A DNA stretch of 64,000 nucleotides from Streptomyces sp. MNU76 (GTDB taxonomy: Bacteria > Actinomycetota > Actinomycetes > Streptomycetales > Streptomycetaceae), in the NCBI RefSeq assembly GCF_020982545.1, contig NZ_JAJKLK010000024.1:1-64000 (forward strand), written 5' to 3'. This document shows, one piece after another, positions 8,731-17,149 of the stretch. Position numbers and translations under genes: made by a program. The notes under the pieces are model-generated. The model worked only from the letters and a program-made list of their open reading frames with translations. It did no database searches and had not been told where the DNA came from. Within the stretch, counting starts at the first letter, position 1, and every line of letters begins with the position of its first letter.

Positions 8731-9795
8731 TCAGCCGCCCACGAGTTGGGCGATCTCGCGCGCCGCGTCGCGGGCCGGCCGGCCGACGCCGACGAGGGTG
8801 GCGGAGGCGGGGCCGGTCCAGTCGCCGTAGCCGAGCAGGTGCAGGCGCGGTTCGTCGAGCGTCCGGGTGCCGTCGGTCGCGATGTGGCCTCGCCTGCCCC
8901 GCAGCCGCAGTGGCGCCAGGTGGGAGAGGGCGGGCCGGAACCCGGTGCACCAGATGATCGCGTCCGCCTGCGCGCGGGTGCCGTCGGCCCATTCGACGCC
9001 GCCGGGGACGATGCGGGCGAACATCGGCGCGGCCTTGAGCAGTCCACGCTCTCGCGCCTGCCGTACGGGCGGTACGGCGACGATGTCGCCGAGCGAAGCC
9101 ACGCCGCCGGTGTCCGTGCGCCCCGCGTCGAGTGCGCGGCGGCGAGCGGTGGCCGCGTCGAAAAGGGCGCGGCCGTCGATGTCGTCGGCCAGGAAGCGCG
9201 GCGGGCGTTGGGTGACCCACGTCAGCTCGGTGTCGTGGGCGAGGTCGGCGGCGATCTGGGCGCCGGAGTTGCCGCCCCCGACAACGAGCACACGATCACC
9301 CGCGACCTGCCGGGGCGCGCGGTACTCGGCGGCGTGCAGCTGCTGGCCGCCGAAGCCGGCACGGCCGGGTACGGCGGGCAGGAAGGGGCGCCACCAGGTC
9401 CCGGTGGCACTGATCACCGCCTGTGCCCGCCACCCGCCCGAATCGGTCTCCACCCGCAGGAGTGGACCGTCCCGGTGGATGCCCGCCACCCGCACCGGAC
9501 GCTGGATGGGCAGCTCGTACCGCTTCTCGTAGTCGCGCAGGTACGACACCACGTGCGCCGCGTCCGGATACTCCTCGCCCTGCTGCGGCGGCATGAGCCG
9601 TCCCGGCAGCGAGGAGTACGCGGCCGGGGAGAACAGGTGCAGCGAATCCCAGGTGTGCTGCCAGGCGCCGCCCGGCGTGGCCCCCTCGTCGAGGATGACG
9701 AAGTCCAGAGCCTGGCGGCGCAGGTAGTAGCCGGCGGCGAGCCCTGACTGGCCGCCGCCGACCACCACTACCTGCGTGTGCCGGACGCTCGTCAC
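8731..9795 (-). CDS. arsO: ArsO flavin-binding monooxygenase
   Basis: This 354-aa protein has a FAD Rossmann motif (VVVVGGGQSGLAAGYYLRR), the substrate-facing motif SLHLFSPAAYSSLPG, an NADPH motif (VLVVGGGNSGAQIAADLA) and a C-terminal IIWCTGFRPAL. Gene order arsR - acr3 - small DUF2180 gene - this gene matches the arsRBO order known from Streptomyces sp. FR-008, so the arsO symbol is justified by context. The GTG start at 9795 overlaps the preceding stop (GTGA), showing translational coupling. It is the third flavoprotein of this kind in 6 kb. The biochemical role of ArsO remains unsettled. Confidence 0.82.
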   Translation of the reverse strand: MTSVRHTQVVVVGGGQSGLAAGYYLRRQALDFVILDEGATPGGAWQHTWDSLHLFSPAAYSSLPGRLMPPQQGEEYPDAAHVVSYLRDYEKRYELPIQRPVRVAGIHRDGPLLRVETDSGGWRAQAVISATGTWWRPFLPAVPGRAGFGGQQLHAAEYRAPRQVAGDRVLVVGGGNSGAQIAADLAHDTELTWVTQRPPRFLADDIDGRALFDAATARRRALDAGRTDTGGVASLGDIVAVPPVRQARERGLLKAAPMFARIVPGGVEWADGTRAQADAIIWCTGFRPALSHLAPLRLRGRRGHIATDGTRTLDEPRLHLLGYGDWTGPASATLVGVGRPARDAAREIAQLVGG

Positions 9796-10043
9796 GAGGT
9801 CCGGATGGTGCTCGCGGACTGGGGGCAGCACGCCGTGTGGGCCCGGTACGCCGCGGCGCAGGTCCCGCACAGCAGCCGCCGCACCGGCGGCTCGGTGACG
9901 ACCGTTCGGGACACCGGCTTCGTGCAGCTCAGGAACTGCTGCGAGACCTCGGAGTGGACGGCGCAGACGGCGGCTCCGCACTGGCCGCAGATGCCGACCG
10001 CGGCGACCTGCGCGCCAATACCGGCGCAGTCCAGGCAGCTCAC
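9792..10043 (-). CDS. Small Cys-rich zinc-ribbon-like protein, DUF2180-type
   Basis: This 83-aa protein has the pattern CLDCAGIG...GICGQCGAAVC...LLCGTC...CCP, i.e. several CxxC knuckles like the DUF2180 family often found beside actinobacterial transporters. It has no membrane segment. It overlaps acr3 by 4 bp upstream and arsO by 4 bp downstream, so it is made together with both. The Cys clusters could bind zinc or carry As(III) to the efflux pump; that is inference. The family match is from memory. Confidence 0.6.
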   Translation of the reverse strand: MSCLDCAGIGAQVAAVGICGQCGAAVCAVHSEVSQQFLSCTKPVSRTVVTEPPVRRLLCGTCAAAYRAHTACCPQSASTIRTS

Positions 10044-11146
10044 CGGGTGGCCTCCAGCGGCTCGGTGGTGCGAGCGGTGAACTTCTTGCGCCAGGCCAGC
10101 GACACGTACACGAGAGCGACCAGGACCGGGACCTCGATGAGCGGGCCGACGACGCCGGAGAGGGCCTGGCCCGAGGTGACGCCGAAGGTGGCGATGGCGA
10201 CGGCGATGGCGAGTTCGAAGTTGTTGCCCGCCGCGGTGAAGGCGAGGGTCGCGGTGCGGTCGTACGCCAGGCCGATGACCTTGCCGAGCGCGAAGGTGCC
10301 GAACCACATGAGGGCGAAGTACACGAGCAGCGGCAGCGCGATACGGACCACGTCGAGCGGCTGCGAGGTGATCGTCTTGCCCTGCAGGGCGAAGAGGATG
10401 ACGATCGTGAAGAGCAGGCCGTACAGCGCCCAGGGGCCGATCTTCGGCAGGAAGTTCGACTCGTAGCGGTCCCGGCCGAGCTTCTTCTCACCGATCCGGC
10501 GCGTCAGGAATCCGGCCAGCAGCGGGACCCCCAGGAAGATGACGACGTTCAGGGCGATCTTCCACATCGAGATGTCGAGGTGCTCACCGTCACCCAGGCC
10601 CAGCCAGCCCGGCAGCAGGTCGAGGTAGAGCCAGCCCAGCAGGCCGAACGCGATGACCTGGAAGACCGAGTTGAGGGCGACGAGAACGGCCGCTGCCTCA
10701 CGGTCGCCGCATGCCAGGTCGTTCCAGATGATGACCATGGCGATGCAGCGGGCGAGCCCGACGATGATCAGGCCGGTGCGGTACTCGGGCAGGTCCGGGA
10801 GGAAGATCCAGGCCAGCGCGAACATGATGGCGGGGCCGACGATCCAGTTGATGACCAGCGAGGAGACCATCAGCTTCTTGTCGCCGGTGACGGCGTCGAG
10901 CTTGTCGTAGCGGACCTTGGCCAGGACCGGGTACATCATGATCAGCAGGCCGACGGCGATCGGCAGGGAGATGCCGCCGATCTCGACCTTGGCGAGGGCG
11001 TCGTTCAGGCCGGGGATGGCGCGGCCGAGGCCGAGGCCGAGGGCCATGGCGATCAGGATCCACACGGCGAGGAAGCGGTCCAGTGTGGAGAGCTTCGCGA
11101 CGACCGAGGACTCCTCCACGGTCGCGGGTGTTTCGGCGCGGGTCAC
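10040..11146 (-). CDS. acr3: Acr3-family arsenite efflux permease
   Basis: This 368-aa integral membrane protein has about ten hydrophobic helices and belongs to the bile/arsenite/riboflavin transporter superfamily. The two residues essential in Acr3 are visible: Cys in the helix GLARCIAMVIIWND and Glu in AGNNFELAIA. It exports As(III) across the plasma membrane, driven by proton motive force, possibly assisted by the ArsA encoded at 13812. GTG 11146 overlaps the arsR stop. The length is normal for prokaryotic Acr3. Confidence 0.93.
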   Translation of the reverse strand: MTRAETPATVEESSVVAKLSTLDRFLAVWILIAMALGLGLGRAIPGLNDALAKVEIGGISLPIAVGLLIMMYPVLAKVRYDKLDAVTGDKKLMVSSLVINWIVGPAIMFALAWIFLPDLPEYRTGLIIVGLARCIAMVIIWNDLACGDREAAAVLVALNSVFQVIAFGLLGWLYLDLLPGWLGLGDGEHLDISMWKIALNVVIFLGVPLLAGFLTRRIGEKKLGRDRYESNFLPKIGPWALYGLLFTIVILFALQGKTITSQPLDVVRIALPLLVYFALMWFGTFALGKVIGLAYDRTATLAFTAAGNNFELAIAVAIATFGVTSGQALSGVVGPLIEVPVLVALVYVSLAWRKKFTARTTEPLEATR

Positions 11147-11451
11147 GGGCAGGCCCTCTTGTTCTCGTTTGCGGTACGGGCGGACTCGGCCAGGTCGGCG
11201 AACTGTCCGGCGAGCTTGGCGATGACGTCCGGGAGCAGCTTGTAGTACGTGTACCGGCCGCACGGCTCGGTCTCGACGACCCCGGCCTCGCGCAGCACTC
11301 TCAGGTGGTTGGAGAGGTTGGTCTGCCGGGCACCGGTCTCCTCCACCAAGTGGCTGGTGCACAGCGTTTCGCGAGCGAGCAGGGTCACGATTTGGAGCCT
11401 GAGCGGGTCGGCCAGAACCCGGATCAGGTCAGTGTCGACTGACGTCATCAT
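11143..11451 (-). CDS. arsR: ArsR-family repressor of the acr3-arsO operon
   Basis: This 102-aa winged-helix protein has DNA-recognition helix RQTNLSNHLRVLREAG. It lacks the CVC motif of the other two repressors; Cys residues occur instead in ARETLCTSHL and VETEPCGRYTYY, resembling ArsR types that sense arsenite through cysteines at other positions. ATGATG start at 11451/11448. It is the first gene of the arsR-acr3-DUF2180-arsO operon and divergent from arsC. Confidence 0.88.
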   Translation of the reverse strand: MMTSVDTDLIRVLADPLRLQIVTLLARETLCTSHLVEETGARQTNLSNHLRVLREAGVVETEPCGRYTYYKLLPDVIAKLAGQFADLAESARTANENKRACP

Positions 11452-11454
11452 GGG

Positions 11455-11472
11455 CTGATACTCTCACATCAG
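11455..11472. promoter_or_regulatory. Operator dyad between arsR and arsC
   Basis: CTGATACTCTCACATCAG is an inverted repeat with arms CTGAT/ATCAG. It lies 4 bp before arsR and 72 bp before arsC and differs from the ATAG/CTAT-type sites of the other two ArsR proteins, which fits the different repressor encoded here. Confidence 0.55.
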
Positions 11473-11543
11473 TGGTGGCTGACACCACCGGGTGCTGAGT
11501 TCACTTGCACCTGATGCCGTCGTGAGACAAGAGAGACCTCCTG

Positions 11544-11957
11544 ATGTCCGACAAGCCCTCCGTGCTCTTCGTCTGTGTTCACAACGCCGGCCGTTCCCAG
11601 ATGGCCGCCGCGTGGCTGACCCACCTGGCCGGGGACCGCGTCGAGGTACGCTCCGCCGGCTCAAACCCGGGCGCGGGCGTCAACCCGGCCGCCGTCGAGG
11701 CCATGCGCGAGGTCGGCATCGACATCTCCGCCGAGGTCCCGAAGATGCTGACCGTCGATGCCGTCAAGGAGTCCGACGTCTGCATCACCATGGGCTGCGG
11801 CGACACCTGCCCGGTCTTCCCCGGCAAGCGGTACCTGGACTGGACGCTGGAGGACCCGGCTGGCCAGGGCGTCGAGGCCGTACGTCCGATCCGTGACGAG
11901 ATCAAGGTGCTGGTCGAGGGCCTGATCAAGGAGATCGCCCCGGAGCCCACAGCATGA
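11544..11957 (+). CDS. arsC: Arsenate reductase, LMW-phosphatase fold, thioredoxin-coupled
   Basis: This 137-aa protein has the P-loop CVHNAGRSQ with nucleophilic Cys11, and the second Cys pair in MGCGDTCPVFPGKRYLDW, the pattern of actinobacterial ArsC that reduces arsenate to arsenite and is recycled by thioredoxin. It starts at ATG 11544 after GAGACCTC and overlaps trxB by ATGA, so reductase and recycling enzyme are co-translated. Arsenite produced here would leave through Acr3, encoded divergently. Confidence 0.93.
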   Translation: MSDKPSVLFVCVHNAGRSQMAAAWLTHLAGDRVEVRSAGSNPGAGVNPAAVEAMREVGIDISAEVPKMLTVDAVKESDVCITMGCGDTCPVFPGKRYLDWTLEDPAGQGVEAVRPIRDEIKVLVEGLIKEIAPEPTA

Positions 11958-12934
11958 GCACGAGCACGGACATCCGCAACGTCATCATCATCGGCTCCGG
12001 CCCCGCCGGATACACCGCCGCCCTCTACACCGCCCGCGCCTCGCTGAAGCCGCTGGTCTTCGAGGGCGCGGTCACGGCGGGCGGCGCGCTGGTGCAGACG
12101 ACCGAGGTGGAGAACTTCCCCGGCTTCCGCGACGGCATCATGGGCCCGGACCTAATGGACAACATGCGGGCCCAGGCCGAACGCTTCGGCGCCGAACTCG
12201 TCCCCGACGACGTCATCTCGGTCGACCTCACCGGCGCCGTCAAGACCGTGACTGACAGCGCGGGCACCGTCCATCGCGCCAGGGCCGTGATCGTGGCGAC
12301 CGGCTCGCAGCACCGCAAGCTGGGCCTGCCCGGCGAGGACGCGCTGTCGGGCCGAGGTGTGTCGTACTGCGCGACCTGCGACGGCTTCTTCTTCCGCGAG
12401 CACGACATCGTGGTGGTCGGCGGCGGCGACACAGCGATGGAGGAAGCCACCTTCCTCTCCCGGTTCGCCAAGTCGGTGACGGTCGTCCACCGCCGGGACA
12501 CCCTGCGGGCCTCCAAGACCATGCAGGACCGCGCCTTCGCGGACCCGAAGATCTCCTTCGCCTTCCACCGCGAGGTCGCCGAGATCCACGAGGACGGCGG
12601 CAAGCTCGCCGGGCTCACTTTGCGCGACACCGTCACCGGCGAGACCTCCCGCCTCCCGGCCACCGGACTGTTCGTCGCCATCGGCCACGACCCGCGCACC
12701 GAACTGGTCACCGGCCAGCTCGACCTGGACGACGAGGGCTACCTCAAGGTCGCCTCCCCCTCCACCCGCACGAACATCCCCGGTGTCTTCGGCGCGGGCG
12801 ACGTCGTCGACCACACCTACCGCCAGGCGATCACCGCGGCCGGATCCGGCTGCGCGGCGGCGCTGGACGCCGAGCGGCACCTCGCCGCGCTCGCCGACGC
12901 ACCCGAAGCGGCTGCGGTCGTCGCCGCCGTCTGA
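11954..12934 (+). CDS. arsT: Thioredoxin reductase (ArsT) of the ars operon
   Basis: This 326-aa flavoprotein has a FAD motif (IIGSGPAGYTAALYTARA), the redox-active CATCDGFFF at about residues 136-144, and an NADPH motif (VVVGGGDTAMEEATFLS). The C-terminal GAGDVVDHTYRQAITAAGSG is typical of TrxB. It reduces the thioredoxin encoded 35 bp downstream, which in turn regenerates ArsC. In the FR-008 arsRBOCT system the equivalent gene is arsT. Confidence 0.92.
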   Translation: MSTSTDIRNVIIIGSGPAGYTAALYTARASLKPLVFEGAVTAGGALVQTTEVENFPGFRDGIMGPDLMDNMRAQAERFGAELVPDDVISVDLTGAVKTVTDSAGTVHRARAVIVATGSQHRKLGLPGEDALSGRGVSYCATCDGFFFREHDIVVVGGGDTAMEEATFLSRFAKSVTVVHRRDTLRASKTMQDRAFADPKISFAFHREVAEIHEDGGKLAGLTLRDTVTGETSRLPATGLFVAIGHDPRTELVTGQLDLDDEGYLKVASPSTRTNIPGVFGAGDVVDHTYRQAITAAGSGCAAALDAERHLAALADAPEAAAVVAAV

Positions 12935-12969
12935 CGGCACCCGCCCCACCCCTTTACGAGGAGACCCGC

Positions 12970-13293
12970 ATGGCCCTCAAGAACGTCACCGACGCCTCCT
13001 TCGCGCAGGACGTCCTGGGCAGCGACAAGCCCGTGCTCGTCGACTTCTGGGCGGCCTTGTGCGGACCGTGCCGCCAGCTCACCCCTTCGCTGGAGGCGAT
13101 CGCGGCCGAGCACGGCGATGCCATCGAGATCGTCAAGCTCAACATCGACGAGAACCCGGACACCGCCGTGAAGTACGGCGTGATGTCGATCCCCACGATG
13201 AACGTCTACGTCGGCGGCGAGGTCGCCCAGACCATCGTCGGCGCCAAGCCGAAGGCCGCACTCGAGCGCGACCTCAAGCACTTCCTCGGCTGA
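12970..13293 (+). CDS. trxA: Thioredoxin with altered active-site flank (LCGPC)
   Basis: This 107-aa protein has the thioredoxin fold: VLVDFWA, CGPC at about residues 34-37, the cis-Pro segment MSIPTMNVYVGGE and the C-terminal GAKPKAALERDL. The Trp that normally precedes CGPC is Leu here (WAALCGPC), encoded TTG, one base from the usual TGG. That Trp helps tune redox potential and partner binding in known thioredoxins, so this copy may be specialised for ArsC or slightly impaired. ATG 12970 follows GAGGAG. Confidence 0.92.
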   Translation: MALKNVTDASFAQDVLGSDKPVLVDFWAALCGPCRQLTPSLEAIAAEHGDAIEIVKLNIDENPDTAVKYGVMSIPTMNVYVGGEVAQTIVGAKPKAALERDLKHFLG

Positions 13294-13429
13294 CCGCAGC
13301 TTCAAAGAAGAGGGCCTCTGCGGCCCCCTTCACGCCCCCACACCGGCATGCAACAGACTTGTCTGTCGCATGCCGAAGCGGCTGATCCCCTCACCATCGG
13401 GGCCGGCCCAGTTCACGAAGGAGCCATGA

Positions 13430-13810
13430 ATGTCCGCTGTCGAGGTGTACGACCCGGCGATGTGCTGTTCCACCGGTGTTTGTGGGCCGTCGGTCGACCC
13501 GGCGCTGACCCAGTTCGCCGCTGACATCGAGTGGCTCGGCACTGCCGGTGTCGAGGTGAACCGCTTCGGGCTCTCCACTGATCCCGGCAGGTTCGTCGCG
13601 CAGTCCCAGGTGAGCTCGCTCCTGAAGGAGAAGGGCGACGACGCGCTGCCCGCCGTCCTCGTCGACGGCGTGGTGCGCTGCTCCGGCAGGTACCCCACCC
13701 GCGTGGAACTCGCCGAGTGGACCGGTGCGCCCACCGAGCGCCCTGGCCTCATGATGATCCAGGACTCCGGCGCCGACAGCGGCTGTGGCTGCGGCCCGGA
13801 GGGCTGCTGA
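13430..13810 (+). CDS. arsD: ArsD arsenic metallochaperone
   Basis: This 126-aa protein has the ArsD signature MCCSTGVCG with Cys12, Cys13 and Cys18, the triad that passes As(III) to ArsA in known systems. A second Cys cluster closes the protein (GCGCGPEGC), as in other long ArsD proteins. ATG 13430 follows GAAGGAG, and the stop lies one base before the arsA ATG, giving tight coupling. The 136 bp upstream gap after trxA holds a GC-rich imperfect hairpin but no clear separate promoter. Confidence 0.92.
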   Translation: MSAVEVYDPAMCCSTGVCGPSVDPALTQFAADIEWLGTAGVEVNRFGLSTDPGRFVAQSQVSSLLKEKGDDALPAVLVDGVVRCSGRYPTRVELAEWTGAPTERPGLMMIQDSGADSGCGCGPEGC

Positions 13811-13811
13811 C

Positions 13812-15605
13812 ATGACCCTCGCCGCACCGTCCATTGTTCTCGGTGGCCTGCGCGCCGCCGCGACGCCGTATCTGTTCTTCACCGGCAAGGGCGGTGTCGG
13901 CAAGACGTCGACCTCCTCGGCGGCCGCCGTCGGGCTGGCCGACGCCGACCGCAAGGTCCTCCTGGTCAGCACCGACCCGGCCTCCAACCTCAACGAGGTC
14001 CTGGGAGCCGAGGCCGGACAGGAGCCCACCCCCGTGCCCGGGGCGCCAGGGCTGTACGCGATGAACATCGACCCGGCCGCCGCCGCAGCGCAGTACCGCG
14101 AGAAGGTCGTCGGACCGTATCGAGCGGCCCTGCCAGCCTCGGCCATCGCCCAGATCGAGGAGCAGCTCTCCGGCGCATGCACCGTCGAGATCGCCGCCTT
14201 CAACGAGTTCGTCGCGCTGCTGACCGACCCGCAGATCGCGGCCCGGTTCGATCACGTCGTCTTCGACACCGCGCCGACCGGGCACACCATCCGGCTGCTC
14301 AGCCTGCCGGCCGCATGGTCCGACTTCCTGATCACCAACCCCGGCGGCGCCTCCTGCATCGGGCCGCTGGCCGAGCTGGGCGCCCAGCAGCAGCGGTACG
14401 CCCAGGCGATGGAGGCGCTCGCCGACCCGGCGCGCACCACCGTCGTCCTGGTCACCCGCCCCGATACCGGCCCCCTGGAGGAGGCCGGGCGCACTGCCTC
14501 GGAGTTGCGTGCCCTGGGTATCGGCCACCAGCGGCTGGTCATCAACGGCGTCTTCACCGCCGCGCGCCAGGACGACCCGCTGGCCGTCGCCTGGCAGCGG
14601 CGCGGAGAGGAGGCGTTGGCCCAACTGCCCTCCGGCCTGGCTGACATCACCGAGGTGGACCGGGTGCCGCTGCTGGCCGTCCCGCCCGTCGGGCTCTTTG
14701 CGCTGCGGGCCATGCTCGCCCCGCAGATGGCGGCCGAGCCGCTCACGGTTACGCACGTCCAGGGAGATGAGACCACGGGGCTCGGGCCGCTCATGGACGA
14801 GATCACTGACGGTGGCAACGGCCTGGTGATGACGATGGGCAAGGGCGGAGTCGGAAAGACCACCGTGGCCGCCGCGGTCGCCGCCGACCTCGCTCGCCGC
14901 GGGCACCCGGTCACGCTGACCACCACCGATCCGGCAGCCCATGTCGAGATGATCGCGGGCGCCGGGAGCGAGAACCTGCGGATCACCCGCATCGACCCCG
15001 CCGCCGAAACAGCGGCCTACACCGCCGCCGTGCTGGCACAGGCCGGTGCGAGCCTGGACGAGGACGCCCTCAGGCTGATGGCCGAGGACCTGGACTCCCC
15101 GTGCACCGAGGAGATCGCGGTCTTCTACGCCTTCGCCCGCACGGTGGCCGAAGCCGCCGACCGGTTCGTGGTGGTCGACACCGCCCCCACCGGACACACG
15201 CTTCTGCTGCTCGATGCGTCCAGGGGCTACCAGCGGCAGCTGTCCCAGCAGACGGGGCAGACGCCGCCCTCGGAAGCCATGGAGCTCCTGAACCGGCTGA
15301 CCGATCCCGACTACACCCGGATTCTGCTGGTGACTCTGCCGGAGGCGACCCCGGTACACGAGGCCGCAGCCCTGCAGACCGACCTCGACCGGGCGGGCAT
15401 CAAGCCATTCGCCTGGGTGGTGAACCAGAGCCTCGCCGTCGCCTCACCGCTCGACCCGCTCCTCGCGGCCAAGGCCGCCGCCGAGTGCCGCTACCTCAGC
15501 GAGGTCACCACCGAGCACGCCGAGCGCACGGTAGTCCTTCCCTGGACAGCGGCTCCGCCCATCGGCACCGAACGGCTGCTCGACCTGGCCGCAGGCATCC
15601 AATGA
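13812..15605 (+). CDS. arsA: ArsA arsenite-stimulated ATPase, full tandem form
   Basis: This 597-aa protein has two homologous halves, each with a deviant Walker A: TGKGGVGKTS at residues 24-33 and MGKGGVGKTT at 342-351. DTAPTGHT signal-transduction motifs occur in both halves. The three Cys used for metalloid binding in E. coli ArsA have counterparts at C123 (SGACTVE), C182 (GGASCIG) and C431 (DSPCTEE). It energises arsenite export; here the partner is presumably Acr3, since no ArsB gene is present. ATG 13812 was preferred to a longer upstream frame that overlaps arsD. Confidence 0.93.
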   Translation: MTLAAPSIVLGGLRAAATPYLFFTGKGGVGKTSTSSAAAVGLADADRKVLLVSTDPASNLNEVLGAEAGQEPTPVPGAPGLYAMNIDPAAAAAQYREKVVGPYRAALPASAIAQIEEQLSGACTVEIAAFNEFVALLTDPQIAARFDHVVFDTAPTGHTIRLLSLPAAWSDFLITNPGGASCIGPLAELGAQQQRYAQAMEALADPARTTVVLVTRPDTGPLEEAGRTASELRALGIGHQRLVINGVFTAARQDDPLAVAWQRRGEEALAQLPSGLADITEVDRVPLLAVPPVGLFALRAMLAPQMAAEPLTVTHVQGDETTGLGPLMDEITDGGNGLVMTMGKGGVGKTTVAAAVAADLARRGHPVTLTTTDPAAHVEMIAGAGSENLRITRIDPAAETAAYTAAVLAQAGASLDEDALRLMAEDLDSPCTEEIAVFYAFARTVAEAADRFVVVDTAPTGHTLLLLDASRGYQRQLSQQTGQTPPSEAMELLNRLTDPDYTRILLVTLPEATPVHEAAALQTDLDRAGIKPFAWVVNQSLAVASPLDPLLAAKAAAECRYLSEVTTEHAERTVVLPWTAAPPIGTERLLDLAAGIQ

Positions 15606-15613
15606 TCCGGATC

Positions 15614-15645
15614 TGCGGGCCGGTGAAGTCGGACACCGGCCCGCA
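15614..15645 (+). terminator. Terminator-like hairpin after arsA
   Basis: A perfect 12-bp stem, TGCGGGCCGGTG / CACCGGCCCGCA, with an 8-nt loop lies 9 bp after the arsA stop. It has no U-tract, as is usual in Streptomyces. Confidence 0.7.
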
Positions 15646-15832
15646 AGCCGTACGTGGTTTCACTACGCCGGCTCGCCACGTCAACTGATGGCTCGCCGTC
15701 CATGTGTCCTGAGCAGCGTCTCGACGCGGCCCCGACTCCGCGCGCCGCGCTCGCCCTTGCCGCCTCGCCGCACTTCGCGGGCGTCACGCTGGGCACCGGC
15801 GTAGCCAAGACGGTCGGCCCCAAAAGCTGCGG

Positions 15833-16234
15833 CTACACCCGGTCGAGGACCTGACTCGCCAGTGCTCCGGCCGACGGCTGCAGGATCGCGCGCACCCTGT
15901 TCAGGCCGTCGTAGTTGACCGAGTACCAGGACCAGGTGCCGCGGCGTTCGCGGTTCAAAAGGCCCGCCTCGGTCATGATCTTGAGGTGGTGACTGACGGT
16001 CGGCTGCCTAAAGCCCAGGCAGTCGGCCAGGTCGCACACGCAGGCTTCGCCAGCCGGTGCGCGTTCGATGATGCGGAAGATCTGTAGCCGCGTGGGGTCG
16101 GCGATGGCCTTGAGCATGAGGGCCAGGCGCTCGGCCTCGTCGCGCTCGATGAGCAGGCACGCGAGGCCGGGGCTACAGCTCTCAGCCGTCGCCTCGTCCG
16201 CTTCCTCAGCGGCGCTCAATTCAGTGATAGCCAT
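15833..16234 (-). CDS. arsR: ArsR-family As(III)-responsive repressor
   Basis: This 133-aa winged-helix repressor contains EACVCDLADCLG (CVC metal site plus an extra Cys) and recognition helix RQPTVSHHLKIMTEAG. It is closely similar to the repressor at 6997-7362. An N-terminal extension with C20 and C26 (SCSPGLACLL) may add thiols to the metal site. It is divergent from the N-extended arsC at 16401. The start codon overlaps the dyad ATAGCCATCTAT, implying autoregulation. Confidence 0.88.
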   Translation of the reverse strand: MAITELSAAEEADEATAESCSPGLACLLIERDEAERLALMLKAIADPTRLQIFRIIERAPAGEACVCDLADCLGFRQPTVSHHLKIMTEAGLLNRERRGTWSWYSVNYDGLNRVRAILQPSAGALASQVLDRV

Positions 16235-16345
16235 CTATGCACCATAAGCGGGGGCCACGCGCCAACCGTGTGTTCGAAGCCACAGGGAGACCCTTGTTCA
16301 CCAAGCGTTCACTTAGGTTGGCGTCTATCCAAGATATAGATAAGC
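16227..16345. promoter_or_regulatory. Divergent arsR/arsC2 promoter region with ArsR dyads
   Basis: ATAGCCATCTAT (16227-16238) overlaps the arsR start and differs by one base from the site at 5863-5874. A second AT-rich dyad, TCTATCCAAGATATAGA, lies at about 16323-16340 and would control the rightward arsC2 gene. Confidence 0.55.
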
Positions 16346-16400
16346 ACCTATTATCCGTGGTGGAAGCGGTGTTGGGAGCCGCAGACCGAGGAGCCGCCCC

Positions 16401-17081
16401 ATGGATGAGCAAAGCCCTCTCGGCCGAGGCCGCCGAGCAGCACCGCCTCTGACGGACATCGACCCCGTACTCGAACGCATCACGGCCCGCCTCGCCGTAC
16501 GCCACGGCAGGGCGTTCTCCCGTCAGACCGTGGAGCGGTATGTCGAGGAGTGCTCCTGGGTGCTATCCGCGAAGGCGCGTGTGGCCACCCACCTGCCGGT
16601 CCTGGTCGAGCGGTTCGCCGACCAGCGGCTCGGGGCCCTGGCCCGCGGCATGGGGCTGGCCCTGAAGCCGGTGCCCGAAGTGCTGTTCGTGTGCACGGAG
16701 AACGCGGGGCGTTCGCAGTTGGCCGCCGCGCTGCTGCGGCACCGGGCCGGGACCGGGATCCGGGTGCTGACGGCCGGTTCCGAGCCCGGCTCGGAGATCG
16801 CCCCGGTCGTACTCGCTCTGCTCGCCGAGCAGGGCATGAACGCGGACGAGGAGTTCCCCAAGCCGCTGACCCGCGAAGTCGTCACGGCCGCCGACGTCGT
16901 CGTCACGCTGGGCTGCGGCGACGCCTGCCCCGTCAGGCCCGGGCGCCGCTATCTGGACTGGGACCTGCCGGAGCTGGGCGGCCTGGACATCGAAAGCGCG
17001 CGAGCGGTACGGGACGGCCTCGCTACCCGCGTCGATGTACTGGTGGGTGAACTCTTGCCGACAAGGGTTCCCCGGCAGTGA
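16401..17081 (+). CDS. arsC: Arsenate reductase with N-terminal helical extension
   Basis: This 226-aa protein has about 90 N-terminal residues forming a predicted three-helix region (ITARLAVRHGRAFSRQTVERY) and then a complete LMW-phosphatase-type arsenate reductase: P-loop VCTENAGRSQ with Cys98 and LGCGDACPVRPGRRYLDW. N-extended ArsC proteins of this kind are known in actinobacteria; the extension may bind a partner. ATG 16401 has no strong ribosome site, but no other start gives the conserved extension. It lies 68 bp before a flavin oxidoreductase, possibly co-transcribed. Confidence 0.87.
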   Translation: MDEQSPLGRGRRAAPPLTDIDPVLERITARLAVRHGRAFSRQTVERYVEECSWVLSAKARVATHLPVLVERFADQRLGALARGMGLALKPVPEVLFVCTENAGRSQLAAALLRHRAGTGIRVLTAGSEPGSEIAPVVLALLAEQGMNADEEFPKPLTREVVTAADVVVTLGCGDACPVRPGRRYLDWDLPELGGLDIESARAVRDGLATRVDVLVGELLPTRVPRQ

Positions 17082-17149
17082 GTTGCCCAGGTGAGGGGCG
17101 GTTTGTAGCGTCGTAAGCGCGCAGACCGTCACTTCCAGGAGGCCCTCCC

